From the NCBI GenBank assembly GCA_022702485.1, contig JAJIYY010000001.1, positions 4,588,001-4,652,000 of the forward strand: a DNA stretch of 64,000 nucleotides, read 5' to 3'. Every line of letters starts with the position of its first letter. Positions within the stretch are counted from its first letter, which is position 1. The stretch comes from Simplicillium sp. C3G150-2. Taxonomy: Eukaryota; Ascomycota; Sordariomycetes; Hypocreales; Cordycipitaceae. Under the pieces are notes generated by a model. The model did not search any database and was not told the origin of the DNA. It saw nothing but the letters and a program-made list of their open reading frames with translations. Shown piece after piece: positions 45,112 through 56,700 of this stretch. Made by a program: the position numbers and the translations under genes.

Positions 45112-46752
45112 ATGGCAGTCTCCGACACCGCTGCTGCATTTGTAAGGCAGCCGAGCCTCTCTGGGGATGTCGTTGTTGAAGGTAAAGCTTGGCGGCAAAG
45201 GAAGATGTGATAGACTGCCTGCTAACTGTAGTCGCTCCAGGCCAGCCCAAACTCGATCTCCATGTATATATGCAAAATTACACAGGTTAGGAAGCTTTCG
45301 AACCCCACGATTTCTTCGTTCTAATTAGCAAAATTACGTTTAGGCCGCACCAGGTTCGACCGTTTGCTATTCATTGGCCGCTCGAGCCCTACGCTTTGTG
45401 TAGATGCCCTCAAAGGCGCCGTTTTGGAAGCAAAGAATGGAAAGGATGTCACAAGATATAAGGATGCTTGGAATGCGATCCGGCAAGCTGCTCCTAACGA
45501 ACCTGAAGCAGTGCGAGACGATACTTGGATAGACAACATGGAGCGAACCAACAAGGCTGAGACATCTCGCTTGGAGAACGAATTGAAAGGCTACAGAAAC
45601 AATCTGATCAAAGAAAGCATACGGGTAAGTTTATATAGGGTATACGTCGTGAACTGTGTAGAAGCTTACTCGCTTATAGATGGGAAATGAAGATCTTGGT
45701 CGCCACCTGGAGAGCATCGGTAAACTTTCTCAAGCCGCCGAGGCTTACATTCGTATGAGGCAGGACGTGAGCACGACGAAGCACATTACCGAGTGCGGCA
45801 TTCGTCTAGCCGATGTCGCGCTTCAACGTCGCGATTGGACAGTAGTTCTGACTAACATTGGAAAAATCACCGGTGTCCAATCCAACGACGATGACGAGAA
45901 GGGCGTCCAAGCCTACACCAAGGTCGTTTCCGGTATCGCGTTGATGGGTCTCGGGAATTTCTTGGAAGCAGCAAGGCAACTACTTCACGTTGACTTTTCC
46001 GTGTCACCTACGGAATACAGCTCGGTTGCCAGCCCAAACGACATTGCAGTGTACGGTGGTCTCCTAGCTCTGGCTACCATGGATCGAGCTGAGCTACAGC
46101 GCAATGTCTTGGATAATCAATCTTTCCGCACATTTCTAGAAAATGAGCCTCACATCCGAAAGGCAGTGAGCTCTTTTGTCAATGGTCGCTACTCGAACTG
46201 CCTATCCATCTTGGAGACATCTCGATCCGACTACATGCTCGACATTTACTTTTCGCAACATGTTTCAGAGGTTTATTCACGTATTCGCACCAAGTGCATC
46301 GTGCAATATTTCATCCCATACTCGTGCGTCACCTTAGAGAGCCTCGAAGGCGCATTCGCCCAGCCTGGACATCCTCTCGAAACAGAGCTTATCAACATGA
46401 TTCGAAGCGGCTCTCTTCGAGCGAGGATCGACGCTAAGAACAAGGCATGTATTATCTCTGTTAAACACAATATGGCAACTATCACATTCTAACAAGTTCA
46501 TTATAGCTTTTGGTAGCAGTCCAATCAGATCCCCGTGTTGCCATGCAGCAGCATGCTCTCAAGGTTGCCCAAAAATATGAGAAGGAGGCTAAGGAGCGGC
46601 TGCGACGGATGGGTATCGTTGCAGCTGGTCTAGAGGTATCAGGCAAAAAGAAGAGCATGCAGGGCTTCGGCGGACAACCTGCCGCAGATGATACGTGGTA
46701 TGATGAAAGTGGCGAGTTGTCTACTGATGGAGGGATGGAAATTCGTGGATGA
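45112..46752 (+). CDS. CSN1: COP9 signalosome subunit 1 (PCI domain)
   Basis: Subunit of the COP9 signalosome, which removes Nedd8 from cullins. Five exons (45112-45181, 45232-45285, 45344-45624, 45680-46444, 46507-46752) sum to 472 codons (471 residues). Recognised blocks are LDLHVYMQNYTGRTRFDRLLFI, the TPR-like helical region with EDLGRHLESIGKLSQAAEAYIRMR and ITECGIRLADVALQRRDW, and a PCI domain at about 290-400 ending SLRARIDAKNK. The last intron (46445-46506) appears to use a GC donor (AAG-GCATGT) with a CTAAC branch site; no GT donor in the area keeps the frame. Convergent with PRP18. Confidence 0.92.
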
Positions 46753-47171
46753 TGGACCTCTGGCGGCCATTCACTTTTTCAATAGACTGAGCATCGAAGG
46801 ACTCTTTGACACAAGCAGACGACAAGGTACCTTCAATGCAGAGAGTTATGCTCTTGAAACATTTGTTTTTTGGACGTTTAGCAAGGCTGCATCGCCTTCA
46901 CCTGCGCAGACGAAGCATGCAGCAAACAAGGGTAATTGCATTGATATACTACTAGCAAAGTCTGAGCACTTATGTACTGTAACAAGAATTGATATGTGTA
47001 TGCGCTACTTCGAGCCAGATTTTAAAGTAGGTGGAATCAGGACTATGGCCATCAGCGGCCTTGGTATGAAATGAATTTTATGTTCAGATAGTTAATGGTG
47101 ACTTCACTTGAAAAGAGCTCGGTTATTCTCGTTTTTCTCATTGGGGATTGAATAATATACATTCAATTTAT
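46753..47171. other. convergent 3' region, CSN1 / PRP18
   Basis: About 419 bases, AT-rich toward PRP18. No gene supported. Confidence 0.45.
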
Positions 47172-48260
47172 TTATCCCATGAGCTGTGTCAAGTCCTCGG
47201 GCGGCCAGCGCACTTGAGCGAACGTTAGGCAGCGCTTTATGCTCTGCAGATACTTTCGAGTGACTTCGTCACCCATTACATGACCCTTTTCACCATCATG
47301 CAGCTTTTCTCGAGCACTTCTCTCGTGAATGCCTACCATAGTAACACCGATCGGCCAGGCCGCTTTGCCAATGCTAAGGCGCAGGTATCCGTTATTGGCA
47401 TCAACGTATCGGCGTTCTTGAAGAGCTTTGACAATCTCCACGATGGGTCCTAACAGTGATTCTTCTATGTCGCCTTCTTCTAATTTGCGGAAGAGCTGTT
47501 TTCAAAGGGTCAGTAGTTGTAAACGCAAGTAGGGAGCCAATGAGCCACGTACCGGCCGCATATTCTCTCGCGCTTGTATCATGGCGCTATAGGCTGCTTT
47601 GCTCTCGCTCGACCCCGTCTGGTTTTGTTTCATGGCCTTGTCATATTCAACTAGGACCATGGTAAAGTAACTGGCGAGTTGCCTGAAGAGGAACTCCCGC
47701 CCGGGCTTGTCTGCTGGAATCGTGTCTATCTTCATATCCTTTTCTTCAACCAACTTGAGAGTTGTCGGTATAGGCCCATCCGTTAACACCGTTGTGAGCT
47801 TTCTATATCTTCGCAATCTCCCAACATGGCTCTCGCCGAATAAGACGGCTGGGTGACCTATCTCTCGCAGTTTCTCCACTAGTTCGTCATCGGGGATATC
47901 GTCGCCTGATACTGCCGGCTCGTTGTCTTCTTTGGTGGGCTTGGGAAGCTCTGGAAGACCTATTCGTTTCCGTCGCGCTTGCTCTTCCTCCCATTCGGCG
48001 TCTTCGCGGCGTCGGCGGGACTCCTCTGCGAGTCGGCGACGCTTCTCTTCGCGAGCCTTGTTCTCCTCGGCTGTCTCTTCTTCGAGTTTGCGCTTCGCAG
48101 CAAGTTTGGCTTCGCGTTCGGCCTCTAGTGCTTTTTGTTCCTCTCTATATTTCCTCTCGCGTTGTGCTTCCACTTCAGAGCGCTTAAGGTACTTTTGTGA
48201 TGCGCTCTCCGGTTTTGACTGTTTGGACAGCTCTTTGCCCATTAACGCGGCGAAATCCAT
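47172..48260 (-). CDS. PRP18: pre-mRNA splicing factor Prp18
   Basis: Second-step splicing factor that acts with Slu7 and the U5 snRNP at 3' splice-site use. Two exons (48260-47553 and 47495-47172) total 344 codons (343 residues). A Lys/Arg/Glu-rich coiled coil (about 20-110) leads to the short SFM-type motif near 128-165 (IPDDELVEKLREIGHPAVLFGES). The Prp18 helical core follows from about 195, including GREFLFRQLASYF and the conserved loop block NGYLRLSIGKAAWPIGVTMVGIHERS. The core is complete only after the 57-nt intron is removed. Divergent from SAP18 across 309 bases. Confidence 0.95.
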
Positions 48261-48569
48261 CGCTACCAGTGTCGGTTGCCGGCGATCCAAATATAGATTG
48301 TGGCTAGGTAGAGCGCTCCGTATGCTAATATGGTCGATTTTCGCAGTAAATGGCGTTACACTTATTGTCGCATTATTGATGTACTTGTCAAAGTGTTCTG
48401 GTCGTCGGTCGTTCAAGACCTATCGATTGCGGATATATGCCGGATAATACGGGATGGCTGCCACCGGCGTGTCCCAACGACGTCTTCAACAACGAACACT
48501 TGACCGGTGCAAACATGCAATGGTGAGAATGGCCTGCTGAGTCTTTTAATACATTTGCCATGACAGAAA
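48261..48569. other. compact divergent promoter, PRP18 / SAP18
   Basis: A 309-base head-to-head spacer that must hold both promoters and leaders. An out-of-frame ATG at 48560 precedes the SAP18 start by 10 bases. Confidence 0.45.
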
Positions 48570-49333
48570 ATGAGTTCGTCTTCTCAGAGTTCCAGTGCAT
48601 CTGATGAGTCGCCGTTCTTGGTCCAGCTTTTCTATCGCACTGGCTCACTACACAGGTACACATGGCTCACACGTTAACGACCTTTGCATGCATTCAATAC
48701 TGACGCGATTAAAGACCAGGTGAATTCAGTGGAAGTCTGCCTGCGTCAGGAGTTTCGATATACACCTGGGGGAGCTCTACCCTGAATGATTTAGCCCTGG
48801 ACTTGGCAGATGCAATGCCATCCGCTCTACCATTCCCTTCTCTTGGTACCAGGCTGGTTTTCCAGCTTGTGTATCCAGAAACCAACGAATCCAAGCGTCA
48901 GATGAGCGGTCCACAGTTTATTGCGAAAGACCTGGGTAGCGTTGTGATTGGAGAAGATTGTCTCACCAGTCTTGGCGATAGTGACTTAGCTCAACGTAGT
49001 AGGATGGACACAGACAGCGCAAAGACGCTTGATGATGCTCGCTTTATGATCGGAGACTATATATCATGCGCGATACTTCCGCCTTTAAGCGACGGCTCTG
49101 TTGCGCCGGCGGAAAATGTATATCGTCGTGATCACATGCATGCCTCACGACACGGCCGTCCTATACGTGGAGGACGACAGCAGGGAGAAACGCGTGGCAG
49201 TTTTCAATCTATGGAGTGGTCTGGGAGAGACTATCGTTCATCTGGACGTGGTCATCGCACACAGGGAGGCGGCCGATACGGCAACATCTCAGGCTCACGC
49301 TCACACGGGCCGGGAGGCAACAATCAATGGTGA
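48570..49333 (+). CDS. SAP18: SAP18-family protein with Gly/Arg-rich tail
   Basis: SAP18 is a ubiquitin-fold protein found in Sin3 histone-deacetylase and ASAP/exon-junction complexes. Two exons (48570-48655 and 48715-49333) give 234 residues. Family marks are PFLVQLFYRTGSLHR, PGEFSGSLPASGVSIYTW and TLNDLALDLADAMPSA, followed by the FQLVYP strand and the terminal GDYISCAILPP. Beyond the SAP18 fold (about 15-145) there is a tail of Arg/Gly/Ser with GRPIRGG, TRGS and GRGHR motifs to residue 234, typical of RNA-binding RGG segments. The ATG at 48570 is the only start in frame near the domain. Confidence 0.9.
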
Positions 49334-49535
49334 TATTCTGGCAACATAAGAAATATTCTTTGTTGTTCTTTTCGTCCATAAATTATACCCTACAATAGAG
49401 TAAATTTGATCTTCTGAACGAAAAAAAGCAGTCATTCCCTCTTGTCTCGGAGGGTTCTGTCTTGCAGATGTCTATTCTGCAAAGTTTGTTGTGGTATATG
49501 TACAGTTTTTAACAGCCCCGTGTCGTTCCGTTCCT

Positions 49536-49921
49536 TTATTTCTCGTAGATTGTGTCGCCCTTTCGCTTGCCTCGTAGATCGTACAGACCCTGATATAGTT
49601 AGCAATTGAGCGCCCTGAGGGATGGCAAGTGGCTCGTTGCCAGCAACTCACGTCAGTCTTGTATGCAACGTATCCAAAGATGGCCGGGATGACAGCAACG
49701 TAGAGGAATGTGATCCTAGCGGTTCGGGGAGTCCATCGGAAGTACTGGTGACGGGTCTTCTGCATCGCTATCAGGAGAGTTAGCAAACTGGATACATCGG
49801 TCGACAGGCAAAGTACTCACCCTGCAGCTTCAAGAAGCCGGGGTCTGGCTTAACGTCTATAATTCACAAATTAGTATGTTCGAGTTCAATTGAGCCCCAT
49901 GTACCTACTGAGATGCGCCAT
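49536..49921 (-). CDS. small mitochondrial complex I subunit (NDUFB4/B15-like)
   Basis: A 72-residue protein spread over four exons (49921-49909, 49856-49821, 49767-49652, 49589-49536), all phases closing. It reads MAHLNVKPDPGFLKLQ, then RHQYFRWTPRTAR, one membrane span (about 35-52, ITFLYVAVIPAIFGYVAY) and a polar tail DLRGKRKGDTIYEK. The arrangement fits the single-span B15/NDUFB4-type accessory subunit of NADH:ubiquinone oxidoreductase in fungi. The gene model is secure; the family name is a memory-based assignment of moderate confidence. ATTGG (reverse CCAAT) boxes at 49947-49951 and 50044-50048 lie upstream, as for COX4. Confidence 0.7.
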
Positions 49922-50763
49922 GGTGATGTGTTTGGCGTGCGAGTCGATTGGATGAACTGAAGAATAGTCGAACCGCGACAATTCCAGGTAGCTGCTTGAT
50001 TGTTTGAAAACCGTGATTATGTAAGTACAGTTGATGCGCTTTGATTGGCTGGGTATCCAGCTCTTTCAAGCTACCCTGCAGTTGCCGTCCGTTTTTACTT
50101 GCCATGCATTTGAAATGTTTCTTGCTTGAAAAAAATCTTTATTTTTTTTTCCTATAGGATTGATTTATGATGGCTTTGAGGTCATGTGTTACTGGAGTCT
50201 CGTCCATCTGGTGAAATGTATTAAAATGCGAACTATTCGTGGCAGACCGACGCGTTCATTCACGAGGTCTGAGTATTCTCATGAGGGAGATGACAACCAT
50301 ACACATACGAATGTTCCTCGACCAAATACCAAACTAGAAATATGTAAATATAGCTTCAAAAACCACATAAGGACATAAAGAGAAATTTATACAATATTAT
50401 TTGTCCGGTAAAAGAGCAATAGCAATGGAAGCCATCACAATATGTATTATGAACACATATGCCCCACTTATTTTTGCAAGGAAAAACGTGACCTTCGATT
50501 TGCGGTGCTAGCGCAGGGATGCTCGAAAATTATGGCGATAAAGTTTCCTGGTTTCACGGTTGACGCATACCATCTCCTCCAATCCACACGTTTTTGTGGT
50601 TTTTGATGATACTGCCTTGATCGGAAGCAAGGCGACACCGAGGGCGTTTGTGTTTGTATCTTCGCTGCGCAGAAGAACGACGCAGCGAGCGCGTCTTGAC
50701 ACGCGCGAGGCGTGCCGCTTCGACGAGATCAATCATCGTCAGGTCTAGCATCACGATTTAATC
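49922..50763. other. divergent promoter, complex I subunit / PRP8
   Basis: About 842 bases between head-to-head genes. It holds two reverse CCAAT boxes on the complex I side and AT-rich sequence at 50300-50400. No additional gene. Confidence 0.45.
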
Positions 50764-53700
50764 ATGTCGCCAGCCCCTCCACCACCTCCTCCCGGCTGGG
50801 GACCGCCACCACCTCCACCACCATCATCATCACTTCCTCCTCCTCCTTCGACACCAGCTCCGCCGGCACCGCCCCCTCCAGGCTACCGACCGCCAACAGA
50901 CCCCCAGATCGCCAAGTTCGCAGCGAAGAAGAAAGAATGGCTTCGACATCAGCGCCAGCGATTCGGCGAGAAGCGCAAGGGCGGCTTTGTGGAGACTCAA
51001 AAAGCTGATATGCCCCCGGAGCACTTGCGCAAGATCGTCAAGGATATCGGCGATGTGTCGCAAAAGAAGTACACAAACGACAAAAGAAGCTATCTCGGCG
51101 CTTTGAAGTTCATGCCTCACGCTGTGCTGAAACTACTAGAAAACATGCCCATGCCCTGGGAATCAGCGCGAGAGGTTAAAGTTTTGTACCACGTAAACGG
51201 CTGCTTGACGCTAGTGAACGAAATCCCCCGCGTTATCGAACCGGTTTTCTTCGCACAGTGGGCTATGATGTGGACATTCATGAGAAAAGAAAAGGCCGAT
51301 CGACGGTTATTCAAACGTATGCGATTCCCTCCCTTCGATGACGAAGAGCCGCCTTTGTCCTGGTCCGAAAATATCGAAGATGTCGAGCCCCTTGAGCCCA
51401 TCCAGATGGAACTGAACGAAGACGAAGACGAGGCCGTTTACGAATGGTTCTATGACCATCGGCCCTTGCTGGATACTTCCCATGTAAATGGACCTAGTTA
51501 CAAGAACTGGAATCTCACATTACCGCAAATGGCAACACTGTTTCGTCTAAGTCGACCACTCATCTCGGATGTTGTGGACAAGAACTACTTCTATCTTTTT
51601 GATCTGAAGTCACTCTTAACTGCCAAGGCTCTTAATGTTGCTCTGCCTGGTGGTCCTCGCTTCGAGCCTCTTTATAAAGATATCGACCCCAACGATGAAG
51701 ATTTCGGCGAGTTCAACGCTATCGACCGTATTATTTTCCGAAACCCTATCCGCACCGAGTATCGAGTCGCATACCCATTCCTCTACAACTCCTTACCCAG
51801 AAGCGTCCATATGACATGGCATTCACACCCACAAGTTGTTTTCAACAGAGCTGATGACCCGGATTTGCCGACTTTTCACTTCGATCGACGAATCAACCCC
51901 ATTTCTTCTCGTACGGTCGCGCCTAAGAATGTCGAGCTCTCGCACGAAGACGAGCTTTTCGGTGTTGGCAACAACGAAGAAGATGAGGAAGATGCCTTTG
52001 TGCTTCCCAGTTCAGTTGAGCCATTCCTTGCTGAAGAAGAGCTGGACAATGAGAACACTTCATCTGCCATCGAGTTGTGGTGGGCGCCCTTCCCGTTCGA
52101 TCGCCGCTCCGGTCGCATGGTTCGAGCCCAGGACGTTCCCTTGATCAAACAATGGTACTTGGAGCACCCTCCCTCTGATCGCCCTCCTGTGAAAGTTCGC
52201 GTGTCATACCAGAAGTTGCTCAAGAACTTCGTCTTGAATGAGCTGCACAAGAAAAAGCCCAAGGCCCAGAACAACCAGAACTTGATGCGATCTCTTAAAC
52301 AAACCAAATTCTTCCAGCAGACGACCATTGATTGGGTAGAGGCAGGCTTACAAGTGTGTCGCCAAGGTTTCAACATGTTGAATCTACTCATCCACCGCAA
52401 AAACCTCACATATCTTCACCTCGACTACAACTTCAACTTGAAACCTGTGAAGACGCTGACCACGAAAGAACGCAAGAAGTCTCGCTTCGGCAATGCGTTC
52501 CATCTGATGCGTGAAATTCTTCGCCTTACGAAGCTAATTGTCGACGCACAAGTGCAGTATCGACTGGGTAACATCGATGCCTTCCAGCTGGCCGACGGTA
52601 TTCACTACGCATTCAACCATGTCGGGCAGTTGACCGGTATGTACCGATACAAGTATAAGCTCATGCACCAGATTCGAACCTGCAAGGATTTAAAGCACTT
52701 GATTTACTACAGATTCAACTCTGGACCTGTAGGAAAAGGCCCTGGCTGTGGTTTCTGGGCTCCATCATGGCGTGTATGGCTCTTTTTCATGCGAGGTATT
52801 ATTCCTTTGCTAGAGAGATGGCTAGGAAACTTGCTATCCCGTCAGTTCGAGGGTCGTCATAGCAAGGGTGTCGCGAAGACTGTTACAAAGCAGCGTGTTG
52901 AGTCGCACTTCGATCTTGAGCTTCGTGCATCAGTGATGGCTGATCTCATGGATATGATGCCAGAGGGTATCAAGCAGAGCAAGGTCAACACTGTTTTGCA
53001 ACATTTGTCCGAGGCTTGGAGATGCTGGAAGAGTAACATTCCTTGGAAGGTGCCTGGTCTCCCAGCTCCCATTGAAAACATCATCCTTCGATATGTCAAG
53101 TCCAAGGCTGATTGGTGGATCTCTGTCGCTCATTATAATCGTGAGCGTATTCGTCGTGGAGCTACCGTGGACAAGACGGTCGCCAAGAAGAACGTTGGCC
53201 GTTTGACTCGACTGTGGTTGAAGGCTGAACAAGAACGCCAGCACAACCACATGAAAGACGGCCCCTATGTTTCATCAGAAGAGGCAGTTGCTATCTACAC
53301 CACCACTGTTCACTGGCTTGAATCTCGCAAGTTTTCTCCCATTCCTTTCCCCAGTGTATCATACAAGCATGACACCAAGATTCTCATTCTCGCGTTGGAA
53401 CGACTACGAGAAGCGTACTCTGTTAAGGGTCGCCTAAACCAAAGCCAGCGTGAAGAACTTGCTTTGATTGAGCAGGCATACGACAGCCCTGGTACTACTC
53501 TGGAGCGCATCAAGCGCTTCCTGCTTACGCAGAGAGCTTTCAAGGAAGTCAACATCGACATGAACGACAACTACAGTACAATCAATCCTGTTTATGACAT
53601 TGAACCCATCGAGAAGATCAGCGATGCGTATCTAGATCAATATCTTTGGTACCAGGCTGATCAGCGTCACTTGTTTCCAGCTTGGATCAAGCCTTCTGAC

Positions 53701-56700
53701 TCCGAAGTTCCACCCTTGCTCGTGTACAAGTGGGCTCAAGGCATCAACAACCTCAGCGGCGTCTGGGAGACCGAGAATGGCGAATGCAATGTTATGATAG
53801 AGACTGAGCTGTCCAAGGTTTACGAGAAGATGGAGCTGACTTTGCTCAACTCTCTTCTGCGACTGATCATGGACCACAACTTGGCCGACTACATCACATC
53901 GAAGAACAACGTGCAGCTCACCTACAAGGATATGAACCACGTCAACAGCTACGGTATGATCCGTGGTCTGCAGTTCTCTGCTTTCGTTTTCCAGTTCTAT
54001 GGTCTGGTTCTGGATCTTCTGCTCCTCGGCCCCCAGCGTGCCAGCGAAATCGCAGGCCCAGCACAAAGCCCCAACGACTTTCTGCAGTTCCGCGACCGCG
54101 AAACCGAGACAAGACACCCCATTCGTCTGTACAGCCGTTACGTCGACAAGATTTGGGTCTTCTTGCGATTTACTGCAGAGGAATCCCGGGATCTCATTCA
54201 ACGATTCTTGACTGAGCAGCCAGATCCCAATTTCGAGAATGTAATTGGATACAAGAGCAAAAAGTGTTGGCCAAGAGACTCTCGAATGCGTCTCATGAGA
54301 CATGATGTGAACCTCGGACGCGCCGTCTTTTGGGATCTTAAGAACAGACTGCCTCGTTCAGTCACGACCATTGAGTGGGACGACAGCTTTGCCAGTGTGT
54401 ACAGCAGAGACAACCCGAACCTGTTGTTCTCTATGAGTGGATTTGAAGTGCGCATCTTGCCAAAGATTCGCAACCAGAACGAGGAGTTCCCTGTCAAGGA
54501 CAGCGTCTGGTCCTTGGTAGACAATACTACCAAGGAGAGGACTGCACACGCCTTCTTGCAAGTTACTGAAGACGATATTCAAAAATTCAACAACAGAATT
54601 AGACAAATTCTCATGTCGTCTGGATCTACGACGTTCACTAAGATCGCGAACAAGTGGAACACCGCCCTCATCGCACTCTTCACCTACTACCGAGAAGCTG
54701 CTGTATCAACCATCGACCTCCTCGATACGATTGTCAAGTGTGAGACGAAGATTCAAACTCGTGTCAAGATTGGCCTGAACTCCAAGATGCCATCGCGTTT
54801 CCCACCCGCTGTGTTCTACACCCCCAAGGAACTTGGTGGTCTTGGCATGATCTCTGGCTCCCATATCCTCATCCCCGCCAGTGACAAACGATGGTCTAAG
54901 CAAACCGACACTGGCACTTCTCACTACAGAGCCGGAATGACTCATGACGAAGAAACCTTGATTCCCAACATCTTCCGATACATTGTGCCATGGGAGGCCG
55001 AGTTCATTGATTCTCAGCGAGTTTGGACCGAATATTCTCAGAAGCGACTGGAAGCCAACCAGCAAAACCGACGTCTTACTTTGGAAGATCTCGAGGATAG
55101 CTGGGACCGTGGTCTGCCTAGAATTAACACTCTATTCCAAAAAGACCGCAGCACGCTCAGCTTCGATAAGGGATTCCGCGCTCGAGCTGAATTCAAGATT
55201 TACCAGCTCATGAAAAGCAATCCCTTCTGGTGGACCAGTCAGCGACACGACGGCAAGCTCTGGAACCTGAACGCCTACAGAACCGATGTAATTCAGGCTT
55301 TGGGCGGTGTTGAGACTATTCTCGAGCACACTCTCTTCAAGGCGACTGGCTTCCCCTCATGGGAAGGTCTATTCTGGGAGAAAGCCAGTGGTTTCGAAGA
55401 CAGCATGAAATTCAAGAAACTCACGAATGCTCAGCGATCAGGTTTGAACCAAATCCCTAATCGTCGATTCACGCTATGGTGGTCACCTACTATCAACCGA
55501 GCGAACGTCTATGTCGGTTTCCAGGTTCAATTGGATTTGACTGGTATTTTCTTGCACGGAAAAATCCCGACGTTGAAGATCTCGTTGATTCAGATCTTCC
55601 GTGCTCATTTGTGGCAGAAGATTCACGAGTCTGTTGTTATGGATTTGTGTCAGGTCTTTGATCAAGAACTCGAATCACTTGGCATTGAGACGGTGCAAAA
55701 AGAAACGATTCATCCCCGAAAGTCCTACAAAATGAACAGCTCTTGCGCCGATATTCTGCTCTTTGCAAGCCACAAGTGGAATGTCACAAGACCTAGCCCG
55801 TTATTTGACACCAAGGACGTTATTGAGCCAACAACTACCAACAAGTTCTGGATTGACGTGCAGTTGCGTTATGGAGATTACGATTCGCATGACATCGACC
55901 GCTATACTCGTGCTAAATACCTCGACTATACCACTGACAGTGCCAGCATTTACCCGTCCGCCACCGGCCTGATGATTGGTATTGATCTTGCATACAACCT
56001 GTACTCTGCGTATGGAACCTACTTCCCAGGTCTCAAGGTTCTGATTCAGCAAGCCATGGCCAAGGTCATGAAGGCTAACCCTGCCCTCTATGTCTTGCGC
56101 GAACGTATTCGCAAGGGATTGCAGTTGTACGCGTCGGAAAGCAACCAAGAATTCCTCAATTCCCAGAACTACTCTGAATTGTTTAGCAACCAGGTGCAGC
56201 TTTTCATCGACGATACCAACGTCTATCGTGTTACCATCCATAAGACATTCGAAGGCAATTTGACAACGAAACCTATCAATGGTGCAATCTTCATTTTCAA
56301 CCCGAGAACTGGCCAGTTGTTCCTGAAGATCATTCATACAAGTGTTTGGGCTGGTCAGAAACGTCTGGGTCAGCTTGCCAAATGGAAGACTGCGGAAGAA
56401 GTTGCGGCTCTCATCAGATCGCTACCTGTGGAAGAGCAGCCGAAGCAGCTTATTGTTACTCGAAAGGGTTTACTCGACCCACTCGAGGTGCAACTCGTTG
56501 ATTTCCCCAACATTTCCATTCGAGCTTCGGAGCTGCAACTGCCTTTCCAAGCCGCGATGAAGGTCGAGAAGTTGGGTGACATGATTCTTCGTGCAACAGA
56601 ACCACAGATGGTACTGTTCAACTTGTACGATGAATGGCTCAAGAGTATCTCTTCATACACAGCCTTCTCGCGTCTCATTCTCATTCTTCGTGCCCTGCAC

